Part shown: positions 1 through 6,899 of the stretch, piece after piece | How the letters are laid out: every line of letters starts with the position of its first letter | Numbering within the stretch: position 1 is the first letter of the stretch | From: an uncultured Desulfovibrio sp. | GTDB taxonomy: Bacteria > Desulfobacterota > Desulfovibrionia > Desulfovibrionales > Desulfovibrionaceae | Assembly: GCA_945871415.1 (NCBI GenBank) | Contig: CAMBWG010000033.1 | Span: 1 to 11,674 of the forward strand | DNA: 11,674 nucleotides | Direction of reading: 5' to 3' | The notes under the pieces: model-generated | Told to the model about the DNA's origin: nothing | The model's input: the letters and a program-made list of their open reading frames with translations, nothing else | Database searches by the model: none | Program-made: the position numbers and the translations under genes

Positions 1-945
1 CCGCTGGCTCCCGATGTGGATCTGGAAGTGCTGGCGCGCGGCACGCCGGGTTTTTCCGGCGCGGATCTGGAAAACCTGGTCAACGAAGCCGCCCTGCAGG
101 CCGCCAAGCTGAATCAGGAAAAGCTGGACATGCGCGACTTTGAATACGCCAAGGACAAGGTTCTTATGGGCCGCGAACGTCGCAGTCTCATGCTGTCCGA
201 CGAGGAAAAGCGCAACACCGCCTATCATGAAGGCGGGCATGCGCTGGCGGCGCGACTGCTTCCCGGTTCCGATCCTGTCCACAAGGTGACCATCATCCCG
301 CGCGGCCGGGCTCTGGGGGTGACCATGCAGCTGCCGGAAGAGGATCGACACAGCTACACCCGCGGTTACCTGCTGAATACGCTGGTGGTGCTTCTGGGCG
401 GTCGTGTGGCCGAAGAGCTGGTGCTTTCCGATTATACCACGGGGGCATCCAACGACATCGAGCGTGTGACACGGACGGCCCGGCGCATGGTCTGCGAATG
501 GGGTATGAGCGAGGCCATCGGCACGCTGGCTGTGGGCGAAAAGAACGAAGAAGTCTTCATCGGCCGCGAATGGGTGCAGAACAAGAACTACAGCGAAGAA
601 ACCGCCCGGCTGGTGGATGCCGAGGTCAAGCGCATTGTGGAAGAGGCCTATGCCCGCTGCCGCAAGCTGTTGCAGGACAATATGGAAACCCTGCATCGCA
701 TTGCCAATGCTCTGCTTGAGCGCGAAACCATCACGGGTGAAGAGCTGGATCTCATTATGGAAAACAAGCCCCTGCCGCCGCTGGATGCCAATGGCAAACC
801 TGTGCGGCAGGAAGACCAGCAGACCGCGGCCGGCTTCGTGCTGGAGCCGGATACAGCCGCCGACGACGCCTCCGACAAGGATGCCGATACGCCGGCTTCC
901 GGCAAGGACAGCGGCAGTGATGACGATTCGCGGCGCAACAGCTAG
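1..945 (+). CDS. ftsH: ATP-dependent zinc metalloprotease FtsH, C-terminal part (5' end outside window)
   Basis: FtsH is a membrane-anchored AAA+ protease that extracts and degrades membrane and short-lived cytosolic proteins. The reading frame is open from base 1, so the gene starts upstream; the transmembrane segments and Walker motifs are off the window. Visible are the end of the AAA module (GFSGADLENLVNEAAL, about 49-96) and the complete M41 peptidase domain. The zinc motif HEGGH is at 226-240 (the family more often has HEAGH; the third position is variable in HExxH). The third metal ligand is the Asp of SNDIERVT at 454-456. The tail after about 780 is Asp/Ser/Ala rich and looks disordered, as FtsH tails often are. 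The TAG stop at 943-945 overlaps the left edge of a dispersed repeat (TAGAGC), so insertion may have set the C-terminus. Identity is certain; the exact native tail is not. Confidence 0.97.
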   Translation, partial: PLAPDVDLEVLARGTPGFSGADLENLVNEAALQAAKLNQEKLDMRDFEYAKDKVLMGRERRSLMLSDEEKRNTAYHEGGHALAARLLPGSDPVHKVTIIPRGRALGVTMQLPEEDRHSYTRGYLLNTLVVLLGGRVAEELVLSDYTTGASNDIERVTRTARRMVCEWGMSEAIGTLAVGEKNEEVFIGREWVQNKNYSEETARLVDAEVKRIVEEAYARCRKLLQDNMETLHRIANALLERETITGEELDLIMENKPLPPLDANGKPVRQEDQQTAAGFVLEPDTAADDASDKDADTPASGKDSGSDDDSRRNS

Positions 946-1089
946 AGCCTTCTCAGTTTGAAACGCTTCGCATTTCAAACCATGCGGCCTGTTGTTTTGC
1001 GGAAAAAGCGCGTTTTTTCCGTTCACTTCAGGCCGGGCGGCGCAGTGCCGCCGCCTCGCGTCTTGCCTTTTTCCATGGCAGCACGCTCT
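944..1089 (+). repeat. Dispersed multi-hairpin repeat, copy A
   Basis: Full-length copy (146 bp) of a family found five times here, bounded by AGAGC on the left and GCTCT on the right. It can form four hairpins in order. The first is TTTGAAA/TTTCAAA, with an inner GC/GC pair around TTC. The second is CGGAAAAA/TTTTTCCG. The third is GGCGGC/GCCGCC with a 5-nt loop. The fourth has GCGT..GCC pairing with GGC..ACGC and two mismatches. The fourth hairpin differs in sequence from copies B-D yet still pairs. The element follows ftsH directly and its first bases form the stop codon. It contains a stop-free stretch that I do not consider coding. Confidence 0.85.
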
Positions 1090-1141
1090 GGCGACGCCGG
1101 TTTGCACGGCTGCGCGGGGATTGCCCGCCTGGATTCGGACT

Positions 1142-1194
1142 AGCCCGTTTCCCGGCGCAGGAGCGACGGCTTCTGCGCCGGCCGGGCTTTTTTT
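1142..1194 (+). terminator. Strong rho-independent terminator between ftsH and folP
   Basis: The outer stem AGCCCG (1142-1147) pairs with CGGGCT (1183-1188). Inside it, CCGGCGCAG pairs perfectly with CTGCGCCGG, and the loop can add an AGC/GCT pair. A run of seven T (1188-1194) follows. It should end ftsH transcripts, or act as an attenuator for folP, whose start lies 23 bases downstream. The stretch 1090-1141 between the repeat and the terminator shows no recognisable feature. Confidence 0.85.
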
Positions 1195-1217
1195 CCTTCT
1201 TTCAACAAGAATCATTT

Positions 1218-2132
1218 ATGGTCGAATTTGCTGCAAATCGCGCTTTCGCCGCTGGTGCGAAGGAAGGCGCGGAGCGCCCCGCGTGGCGTGTTCTGGGGGG
1301 GAGGGCGCTGTCTGCGTCCGCCCCTTTCGGCATTATGGGCATCGTCAATGTCACGCCGGATTCTTTTTTTGACGGCGGCGAGCACATGCAGGCGGAGCAG
1401 GCCGTGACGCATGCCCTGCGTCTGCGCGACGAGGGCGCGGATATGCTGGATCTCGGCGCGGAATCCTCGCGTCCCGGCGCGCGCTCCCTGTCGGCGGACG
1501 AGGAGCTGCGGCGGCTGCTGCCTGTGCTGTGCCGCCTGCGTGCGGTCGCTTCCGGCACCTGTATTTCGGTGGATACCTATCACGCCGCTACGGCGGATGC
1601 GGTGCTGCGTTGCGGCGCTTCCGTCATCAACGATATTTCCGGTTGCGTCTATGATCCCGCTCTTCTGGACGTGCTGGTGCAGCATCGTCCCGGGTACGTG
1701 CTGATGCATCGGCAGGGCCGCCCCGCGACCATGCAGAATGCGCCGCGTTATGACGATGTGCGGCGCGACGTGCTGGAGTTCTTTGACCAGATGCTCAACC
1801 GCCTTGTGCGTGCGGGCCTGCCGGAAGATCGCATTGTCCTTGACCCGGGGATCGGCTTTGGCAAGACGCTGGAACATAATCTGGCCCTGCTGGCTCATGC
1901 GGAGGAGTGGCTGGGCTTCGGGCGTCCTGTGCTCATGGGGCTTTCCATGAAAAGCCTGTTCGGGGATTTGCTGGGATTGCCGGTTGCCCGGCGCGGCGCC
2001 GTAACGCAGACGGCGACGGCGCTGCTGTGGCAGAAGGGCATCTTCTGGCACAGGGTGCATGACGTCGCCGCGGCGCGGCAGGGGCTGACGCTGGCGGCCG
2101 CCCTGCGCACAGGGGAGAGCGTTGCATGCTAG
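1218..2132 (+). CDS. folP: Dihydropteroate synthase
   Basis: FolP condenses 6-hydroxymethyl-dihydropterin diphosphate with p-aminobenzoate to give dihydropteroate in folate synthesis; it is the sulfonamide target. The 304-residue product has the TIM-barrel signatures in order: NVTPDSF (44-50), ESSRPGA (82-88, usually ESTRPGA), SVDT (117-120), a VINDISG segment (136-142), DPGIGFGK (209-216), and the C-terminal RVHDV (279-283). The pterin/phosphate-binding loop reads SMK (243-245) where most family members have SRK; the Lys is kept and the Arg is replaced by Met. The ATG at 1218 has only a weak Shine-Dalgarno, but no better in-frame start lies nearby before the conserved core. The stop overlaps the start of cdaA by 7 bases, pointing to coupled translation. 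Confidence 0.95.
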   Translation: MVEFAANRAFAAGAKEGAERPAWRVLGGRALSASAPFGIMGIVNVTPDSFFDGGEHMQAEQAVTHALRLRDEGADMLDLGAESSRPGARSLSADEELRRLLPVLCRLRAVASGTCISVDTYHAATADAVLRCGASVINDISGCVYDPALLDVLVQHRPGYVLMHRQGRPATMQNAPRYDDVRRDVLEFFDQMLNRLVRAGLPEDRIVLDPGIGFGKTLEHNLALLAHAEEWLGFGRPVLMGLSMKSLFGDLLGLPVARRGAVTQTATALLWQKGIFWHRVHDVAAARQGLTLAAALRTGESVAC

Positions 2133-2860
2133 AGGGCTTCACCATGGACTGGCGCGACCTGCTGGATGTGGCGCTGGTGGCCGTCATCGTCTATCAGCTC
2201 ATCCAGCTGCTGCGCGGCTCCCGTGCGCTGGCCATGCTTTCCGGCCTGGGGCTGCTGACCGTTCTGTACCTGATTTCGCACAAGCTGGGCCTGTATACGC
2301 TGGGCTGGCTGCTGCAGCATATTTTCAGTTCTTTGTTCATTTTGATTGTCGTCATCTTTCAGAGCGACATCCGGCAGGCGCTGGGCGAAATCGGTTCGCA
2401 CCGTTTCTTTCGCAAGAAGAGCGCCACCTCGGGGATTGTCGAGGAGGTGGCCGCGTCGTGCGTGGAAATGGCACGGCTGCGCATAGGCGCGCTTATCGTC
2501 ATTGAGCGCAGCATGAAGCTCGGTGACATGATCAAGCGGGAAGGGGTGCGGGTGGATGCCCAGCTGTCCAGACAGCTGCTGATGAATATTTTCTATCCCA
2601 AGGCCCCGCTGCATGACGGCGCGGTTATTCTCAGTCAGGGGCGCATCCTGGCGGCAGCCTGTATTCTGCCGCTGGCCGTGGCCAAGGGGCAGTCCTTCGG
2701 GACGCGGCACCGCGCGGCTCTGGGTATTACCGAGGAAACGGACGCCGCCGTGGTGGTGGTATCGGAAGAACGCGGGGAAATTTCGCTGGCCATGCGCGGC
2801 GAACTGAGTCGCAACCTTGACGGTGCGCGTCTGCGGCAGGTGCTCAATGACCTTCTTTAG
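2126..2860 (+). CDS. cdaA: Diadenylate cyclase CdaA (DacA/YbbP type), membrane-bound
   Basis: This family makes cyclic di-AMP from two ATP molecules at the inner membrane. The 244-residue protein has three hydrophobic helices in residues about 11-77 and then a DAC domain. The active-site motifs are intact: LHDGAV (DGA at 164-166) and GTRHRA (192-197). VVSEERGEIS (211-220) closes the domain. The ATG at 2126 has GGGGAGAG upstream at good spacing and overlaps the end of folP. A second ATG at 2144 (MDWRDLL) also has an AGAGGG upstream and matches the usual family N-terminus, so the true start could be either. The gene is followed immediately by ybbR and then glmM, the conserved CdaA-CdaR-GlmM module known best from Firmicutes, where both partners modulate the cyclase. 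By homology the partners should act the same way here; that is inference. Confidence 0.93.
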   Translation: MLEGFTMDWRDLLDVALVAVIVYQLIQLLRGSRALAMLSGLGLLTVLYLISHKLGLYTLGWLLQHIFSSLFILIVVIFQSDIRQALGEIGSHRFFRKKSATSGIVEEVAASCVEMARLRIGALIVIERSMKLGDMIKREGVRVDAQLSRQLLMNIFYPKAPLHDGAVILSQGRILAAACILPLAVAKGQSFGTRHRAALGITEETDAAVVVVSEERGEISLAMRGELSRNLDGARLRQVLNDLL

Positions 2861-3779
2861 AAAACAGGATTCTTCTACGGCGCGGCTGCTTTCCATCCTT
2901 GTCTCTGTTGTGGCGGCGGCAGGGATGTGGTATATGGTAAGCGTGAGCGATCGGACAGAGGTGCAGCTGGAGCTGAGTATCAACTATTACGGCATGCCTC
3001 AGAATCTCGTGGTGACCTCCGGGCTGATCAACAAGATAACGGTACGGTTGCGGGGGCCGGGAACCCTGTTGCGTTCGATTCCGCAGCAGCGCCTTGTGCA
3101 GTCAGTGGAGCTCTCCCATCTTAAGAAAGGGACGACCATTATTCCGTTCACCAGCGAAAGCATGGATGGAACCTTTCGGGCGTTTGAAGTGGTGGACGTG
3201 CTGCCGCCCCGTATTGTCATCACGGCGGACAATCTGATGGAGCGCAGCGTGCCCATCAAGACCGTGGTGGAATCGCCGCTGCGCAGCAATGCCCTGACGG
3301 TCGAGAACGTGAGCACGTCTCCGGCTACCGTCATCCTGCGCGGGCCGGAATCCGTGATATCCGATTTCTCCTTTCTGCCGGTCACCATCCGGCTGGACCC
3401 CAAGGCCGCGGGAACGACCGTGCGCCAGACCCTGCTGCTGGATACGCCGAGCCTTGTCAATGCCGTTCCTTCGGCGGTTCAGGTGCAGTATACCATAACC
3501 AGCGGGCGCAGCGTCCTTTCCCGGCGCTGCAAACTCAAGCTGGAAACAGAGGACCCGCAGTCCTACAAGGTGGACCCGCCCAGCATCGATCTTGCCGTCG
3601 AAGTGCCGGATGCCCTTGTGCGCAGTACCTCCTATCTGCGCAAGCTGGAAGCCATTGTGGTGCCGCCGCCCATGGATGTGGGCAGAAGCGCGCAGGTGGA
3701 TCCCCGTATCCGGCTGCCGGAGGGTATGACGCTGCTCAGCCCCAGCGTGGAGGCCGTGACGGTGACGCGTCTCAAATGA
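2847..3779 (+). CDS. cdaR: YbbR-domain protein, putative CdaA regulator (CdaR)
   Basis: YbbR proteins are anchored by one N-terminal helix and carry beta-rich YbbR repeats outside the membrane. In Gram-positive bacteria the homologue CdaR binds and tunes CdaA. The product from ATG 2847 is 310 residues: a short basic N-terminus, one membrane segment at about 12-32, then a long beta-rich region with recurring motifs such as LRGP (near the segments [10 protein letters not shown] and [10 protein letters not shown]) and [11 protein letters not shown], consistent with three or more repeats. The ATG lies inside the last codons of cdaA (overlap 14 bases), so translation is probably coupled. An upstream in-frame alternative start at 2817 is less likely because the membrane helix sits just after 2847. 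No enzymatic motif is seen. Confidence 0.85.
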   Translation: MTFFRKQDSSTARLLSILVSVVAAAGMWYMVSVSDRTEVQLELSINYYGMPQNLVVTSGLINKITVRLRGPGTLLRSIPQQRLVQSVELSHLKKGTTIIPFTSESMDGTFRAFEVVDVLPPRIVITADNLMERSVPIKTVVESPLRSNALTVENVSTSPATVILRGPESVISDFSFLPVTIRLDPKAAGTTVRQTLLLDTPSLVNAVPSAVQVQYTITSGRSVLSRRCKLKLETEDPQSYKVDPPSIDLAVEVPDALVRSTSYLRKLEAIVVPPPMDVGRSAQVDPRIRLPEGMTLLSPSVEAVTVTRLK

Positions 3780-3797
3780 CAACGTAAAACGGGGCTT

Positions 3798-3852
3798 CGC
3801 CCGGGAATGCCGGGCGCGTTGCGAAGGTGCGAGCCCGGGCCCGCGGGCCCGG
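3798..3852 (+). promoter_or_regulatory. GC-rich inverted repeats in the glmM leader
   Basis: The 115-base gap between cdaR and glmM holds two strong hairpins. CGCCCGG (3798-3804) pairs with CCGGGCG (3810-3816) around a 5-nt loop. At 3835-3852 is a perfect 18-bp palindrome built on GGGCCCGCGGGCCC. No T-run follows either, so these are not classical terminators. They may slow or pause transcription, stabilise a processed glmM mRNA, or bind a protein. I recognise no known riboswitch, including the glmS class. Confidence 0.5.
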
Positions 3853-3894
3853 AAGGAAACGGAATCTTGTGCCGCCGGGCGGCAAGGAGTTTGC

Positions 3895-5247
3895 ATGTCT
3901 GAACGTTTTTTTGGTACCGACGGCCTGCGCGGCACGGTCAACACCTATCCCATGACGGCGGAAGTAGCCCTGCGACTGGGGCTGGCCGCGGGTATACGCT
4001 TTCGCTCCGGGCCGCATCGTCACAAGGTCGTCATCGGCAAGGACACCCGCCTTTCCGGCTACATGCTGGAATCGGCGCTGACCTCGGGGCTGTGCGCCGC
4101 GGGCATGCACGTCATCATGACAGGGCCCCTGCCCACGCCCGCCATATCCTTTCTGACACGCAGCATGCGGGCGGATCTGGGCGTGGTCATTTCCGCTTCC
4201 CATAATCCCTATCACGACAACGGGATCAAGTTCTTTGATGCCGAAGGCTTCAAGCTGCCTGACGAGGTGGAAAACGAGATTTCCGCCATGGTGCTTGACC
4301 CGGATTTCCGCTGGCCCTATCCCGCACCGGACAAGATCGGCCGCGCCACCAAGATCGAGGATGCGGGCGGCCGGTATATCGTGTATACCAAGAACTGCTT
4401 CCCCGCCAATATGACACTGTCGGGGCTGCGTATCGTCATCGACTGCGCCAATGGCGCGTCCTACAAGGTGGCTCCGCTGGCCCTGGAGGAGCTGGGCGCG
4501 GAAGTCTTCCGTATCGGAACGTCTCCCAACGGTCTGAATATCAATGACCATTGCGGTTCCCTGTATCCCGAGACGCTGGTTGCCAAGGTGCGCGAAGTGC
4601 GGGCCGATGTGGGGCTTGCCCTGGACGGCGACGCCGACCGGCTCATTGTGGTGGATGAAAAGGGGAATGTTCTGGACGGCGATCAGATCATGGCCATGTG
4701 CGCCGGAGCCATGATGGCGCGCGGCGAGCTGCCCCACAAGATGCTGGTGGCCACGGTCATGAGCAATATGGCGCTGGAAATCTTCATGAAGGAGCGCGGC
4801 GGCACGCTGCTGCGCACCAAGGTGGGCGACCGCTACGTCATGGAGGCCATGCGGCGCGAAAATGCCATGCTGGGCGGCGAGCAGTCCGGACATCTTATTT
4901 TCCGTCAGTACAGCACGACCGGCGACGGTCTGCTGGCGGCCCTGCAGCTGCTGCGCATCATGCGGGAAAAGGATCGTCCTCTGTCCGAACTGGCCGGTCT
5001 GCTGCGTCTTTTCCCGCAGAAGCTCGTCAATGTCCGAGTGGAAAAGAAGCTGCCCTTCGAGGAGCGCCCGGCCATCGGGGAAGCCGTGCGGAAGATAGAA
5101 GAAGAGCTCGGCGATCGCGGCCGGGTTCTGCTGCGCTATTCGGGTACGGAATCGCTGTGTCGTATCATGATTGAAGCGGAAAATGAGGATAAGGTAGCGC
5201 GTTACGCCGAGGACCTGGCCGAGGTCGTCGTGCGGGAACTGCGTTGA
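3895..5247 (+). CDS. glmM: Phosphoglucosamine mutase
   Basis: GlmM interconverts glucosamine-6-phosphate and glucosamine-1-phosphate on the route to UDP-GlcNAc for peptidoglycan and LPS. The 450-residue length is standard. The start has a clear AGGAG about ten bases upstream. Motifs in order: FGTDGLRG (6-13); the phosphoserine loop ISASHNP with the catalytic Ser at residue 102, the same number as in E. coli GlmM; the magnesium loop DGDADR (244-249); the sugar-binding GGEQSGH (327-333); and the phosphate-binding RYSGTES (414-420). The Ser102-type loop and GEQSGH separate it from phosphomannomutases. Its place after cdaA-cdaR matches the known c-di-AMP/cell-wall module. Confidence 0.96.
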   Translation: MSERFFGTDGLRGTVNTYPMTAEVALRLGLAAGIRFRSGPHRHKVVIGKDTRLSGYMLESALTSGLCAAGMHVIMTGPLPTPAISFLTRSMRADLGVVISASHNPYHDNGIKFFDAEGFKLPDEVENEISAMVLDPDFRWPYPAPDKIGRATKIEDAGGRYIVYTKNCFPANMTLSGLRIVIDCANGASYKVAPLALEELGAEVFRIGTSPNGLNINDHCGSLYPETLVAKVREVRADVGLALDGDADRLIVVDEKGNVLDGDQIMAMCAGAMMARGELPHKMLVATVMSNMALEIFMKERGGTLLRTKVGDRYVMEAMRRENAMLGGEQSGHLIFRQYSTTGDGLLAALQLLRIMREKDRPLSELAGLLRLFPQKLVNVRVEKKLPFEERPAIGEAVRKIEEELGDRGRVLLRYSGTESLCRIMIEAENEDKVARYAEDLAEVVVRELR

Positions 5248-5340
5248 TCCTGACGGAGATACAGTGTTGCGGAGGCGGCCGTTCGGGTTCAGGCTTCCTT
5301 CCGGTCGCCATTGTTTTCATGGCCTGTTCAAGGAGATGAC

Positions 5341-6207
5341 ATGCGTCCTATTCGTAAAGTCGTCATTCCCGTCGCCGGATGGGGGACTCGTTCGCTGCCC
5401 GCGTCCAAGAATATTCCCAAGGAAATGCTGCCCATCTACAACAAGCCGGTTATTCAGTACGTTGTGGAGGAAGCGCAGACTTCCGGTATCGAGGATGTGA
5501 TCTTCGTTACCAACCGTGACAAGAGCGTTATTGAGGATCACTTCGACTACAACCTGCAGCTGGAGGCCGTTCTTGAGCGTGCCGGGAAGCTGGACAAGCT
5601 GGAAGAAGTGCGGCACGTGGCCGAAATGGTCAATATCATGAGCGTGCGCCAGAAAAAGCAGCTGGGCCTTGGTCATGCCGTTCTGTGCGCGCGCGGACTG
5701 GTGGGCAACGAGCCTTTTGCCGTCATGGTGGGCGACGATCTCATGTTCAGCGGCAAGCCGGGCATCGGACAGCTCATGGATGTTGCCATGTCCGAGAACA
5801 TGCCGGTGATTGGCGTCATGGAAGTGCCGTGGGAAAAGGTCAGCCGTTATGGCATCATTGCCGGGGATGAGGTGAGTCCCGGAGTTTTTCGCATCAGCGA
5901 TATGGTGGAAAAGCCCGCGCAGCACGAGGCTCCGTCGCGTCTTGCCATTGTGGGGCGCTATGTGCTGACTCCCGACATCTTTGATCATCTGCAGAAGGTG
6001 AAGCCCGGCATCGGCGGCGAGATCCAGCTGACCGACGCCCTGCGTTCCCTTGCTCATGAGCGCGGCATGATGGCCGTTCGCATGGAAGGCACCCGTTTTG
6101 ATGCGGGCGACTGGGCGGAGTTCCTGACGGCAAACATCTATTTTGCCATGCAGGATGAAAAGCTGCATACGGAACTGACGGCTCTGCTGAATCGCTTCGT
6201 CATGTAA
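5341..6207 (+). CDS. galU: UTP-glucose-1-phosphate uridylyltransferase
   Basis: GalU makes UDP-glucose from UTP and glucose-1-phosphate, feeding LPS core and other glycan synthesis. The 288-residue protein starts at the ATG preceded by AGGAG (5331-5335); an in-frame ATG at 5311 lacks such a site and adds ten non-conserved residues. Motifs: the nucleotide loop AGWGTRSLPASKNIPKEMLP (12-31), where the usual GLGTR reads GWGTR; LGLGHAVLCA (108-117); the metal-binding VGDDL (130-134); VEKP (189-192) containing the conserved Lys; and GEIQLTDA (226-233). The 93-base gap after glmM shows no terminator, so it may be read through from glmM. A strong terminator follows. Confidence 0.95.
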   Translation: MRPIRKVVIPVAGWGTRSLPASKNIPKEMLPIYNKPVIQYVVEEAQTSGIEDVIFVTNRDKSVIEDHFDYNLQLEAVLERAGKLDKLEEVRHVAEMVNIMSVRQKKQLGLGHAVLCARGLVGNEPFAVMVGDDLMFSGKPGIGQLMDVAMSENMPVIGVMEVPWEKVSRYGIIAGDEVSPGVFRISDMVEKPAQHEAPSRLAIVGRYVLTPDIFDHLQKVKPGIGGEIQLTDALRSLAHERGMMAVRMEGTRFDAGDWAEFLTANIYFAMQDEKLHTELTALLNRFVM

Positions 6208-6228
6208 CCGGGCGTCTTGTATCCGGGC

Positions 6229-6270
6229 AAATATAAAGCCGCGGCCTCAGGGCTGCGGCTTTATATTTTT
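6229..6270 (+). terminator. Rho-independent terminator of galU
   Basis: A perfect 14-bp stem (6229-6242 with 6255-6268) has a 12-nt loop that can pair further (GCC/GGC). Its AT-rich base ends in a T-run to 6270. It lies 21 bases after the galU stop and marks the end of the housekeeping block. Confidence 0.9.
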
Positions 6271-6295
6271 CAAAGAGCCGGGCTGCCCTTCCGGC

Positions 6296-6440
6296 AGACA
6301 TATTGCATCTGAAAAAGGCAATATGCGAGGCTGCGGCACAGCGTCGCCCGGCCCGAAGTGAGCGGAAAAACCGCGCTTTTTCCGCGAAACGAGAGGCCGT
6401 ATAGTTTGAAAGGCGAAGCATTTCAAACTGAAAATGTTCT
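6296..6440 (-). repeat. Dispersed multi-hairpin repeat, copy E (inverted)
   Basis: Copy of the same family in the opposite orientation to the other four, about 145 bp. Hairpin 1 is TTTGAAA/TTTCAAA near 6401-6428. Hairpin 2 is a perfect 9-bp GCGGAAAAA/TTTTTCCGC (6362-6385). Hairpin 3 is weakened by substitutions. Hairpin 4 is CATATTGC (6299-6306) pairing with GCAATATG (6318-6325). Copies B-D have GCGTTTCA/TGAAACGC at that place, so both arms changed together. The edge at 6436-6441 reads GTTCTA against GCTCTA elsewhere. The other edge is less clear; a further AGAGC lies at 6274. It sits between galU and the AT-rich accessory operon. Confidence 0.8.
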
Positions 6441-6499
6441 AATTGAGACAGCAAAAAATCTGTTGGAAATTGCCTTTTTGTTTGCTCTGCGATAGACTG

Positions 6500-6528
6500 T
6501 TGAAAGAAGCGCGCCGGGAAAGGATTAA
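6500..6528 (+). promoter_or_regulatory. Possible sigma-70 promoter of the accessory operon
   Basis: TTGAAA (6500-6505, five of six to consensus) lies 17 bases before GATTAA (6523-6528, three of six). The whole stretch 6441-6668 is AT-rich, has no gene and lies between a terminator and the first gene of the operon, so a promoter is expected somewhere in it. This particular pair is only a weak candidate. Confidence 0.25.
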
Positions 6529-6668
6529 GGGCCTTTTCCTAAAAAAGCTGTGGATAGTGCCGACAAGCCCCGGCAAAAAGAGGAATTTGTATAACGCGGT
6601 GAATATTATTAGAATGTTTTAAAGTGAACTGTCAGAAATCCAAGAATAAATATTGTATGGAGGAAGTC

Positions 6669-6899
6669 ATGAAAAAGAAAATGCGTTCTCTTGGACTTGT
6701 ATTGATATCGTGTTTTGTCCTGATGTTTATATGTATGCCGACTCCTGCCTATGCCTATATCGATCCGGGAACGGGCAGTCTCATTTTGCAGGGCATTGCG
6801 GCTGCTCTCATTACGGGACTCGCCTTTATTCGCGGTGTTCGGGAAAAGATAGCCGGCTTTTTTAAGGGCAATAAAGGAAACAAGTCTAATGATGAGTAG
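6669..6899 (+). CDS. Small exported/membrane protein with YIDPGTGS motif
   Basis: The product is 76 residues. The start at 6669 is fixed by GGAGGAA just upstream; an in-frame ATG at 6624 would only add a non-signal-like extension. It has a basic N-terminus (MKKKMRS), a hydrophobic signal region at 8-24, a likely signal-peptidase site after PAYA (residue 29), then YIDPGTGS (30-37), a second hydrophobic segment at about 38-54, and a basic, Lys/Asn-rich tail. I recognise the (V/I)DPGTGS small-protein type from memory as occurring next to sulfatase-like and methyltransferase genes in envelope or polysaccharide regions; its function is unknown to me. The last 11 bases overlap the next gene, indicating translational coupling. 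Confidence 0.8.
   Translation: MKKKMRSLGLVLISCFVLMFICMPTPAYAYIDPGTGSLILQGIAAALITGLAFIRGVREKIAGFFKGNKGNKSNDE

Noticed and set aside
1090..1141. tRNA-like GGATTCGG near the ftsH-folP terminator
   Set aside because: No cloverleaf arms can be built around it; the TTCG match is by chance.
958..1143. Open frame through repeat copy A with conserved GGAVPPPRV-type peptide, also seen in copies B, C and D
   Set aside because: The frame arises from the GC-rich repeat. In copy C the first half runs in another frame, there is no ribosome site, and hairpin structure explains the conservation better. It is a likely source of spurious hypothetical-protein annotations.
1212..2060. Long minus-strand frame opposite folP; similar antisense frames oppose cdaA, cdaR, glmM and galU
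   Set aside because: Codon bias of GC-rich genes leaves the opposite strand open. The His/Gln/Arg-rich products look like antisense translations and show no domain.
6441..6500. Possible sigma-54 promoter around TTGGAAATTGCC
   Set aside because: The GG and GC elements do not have the required 10-base separation.
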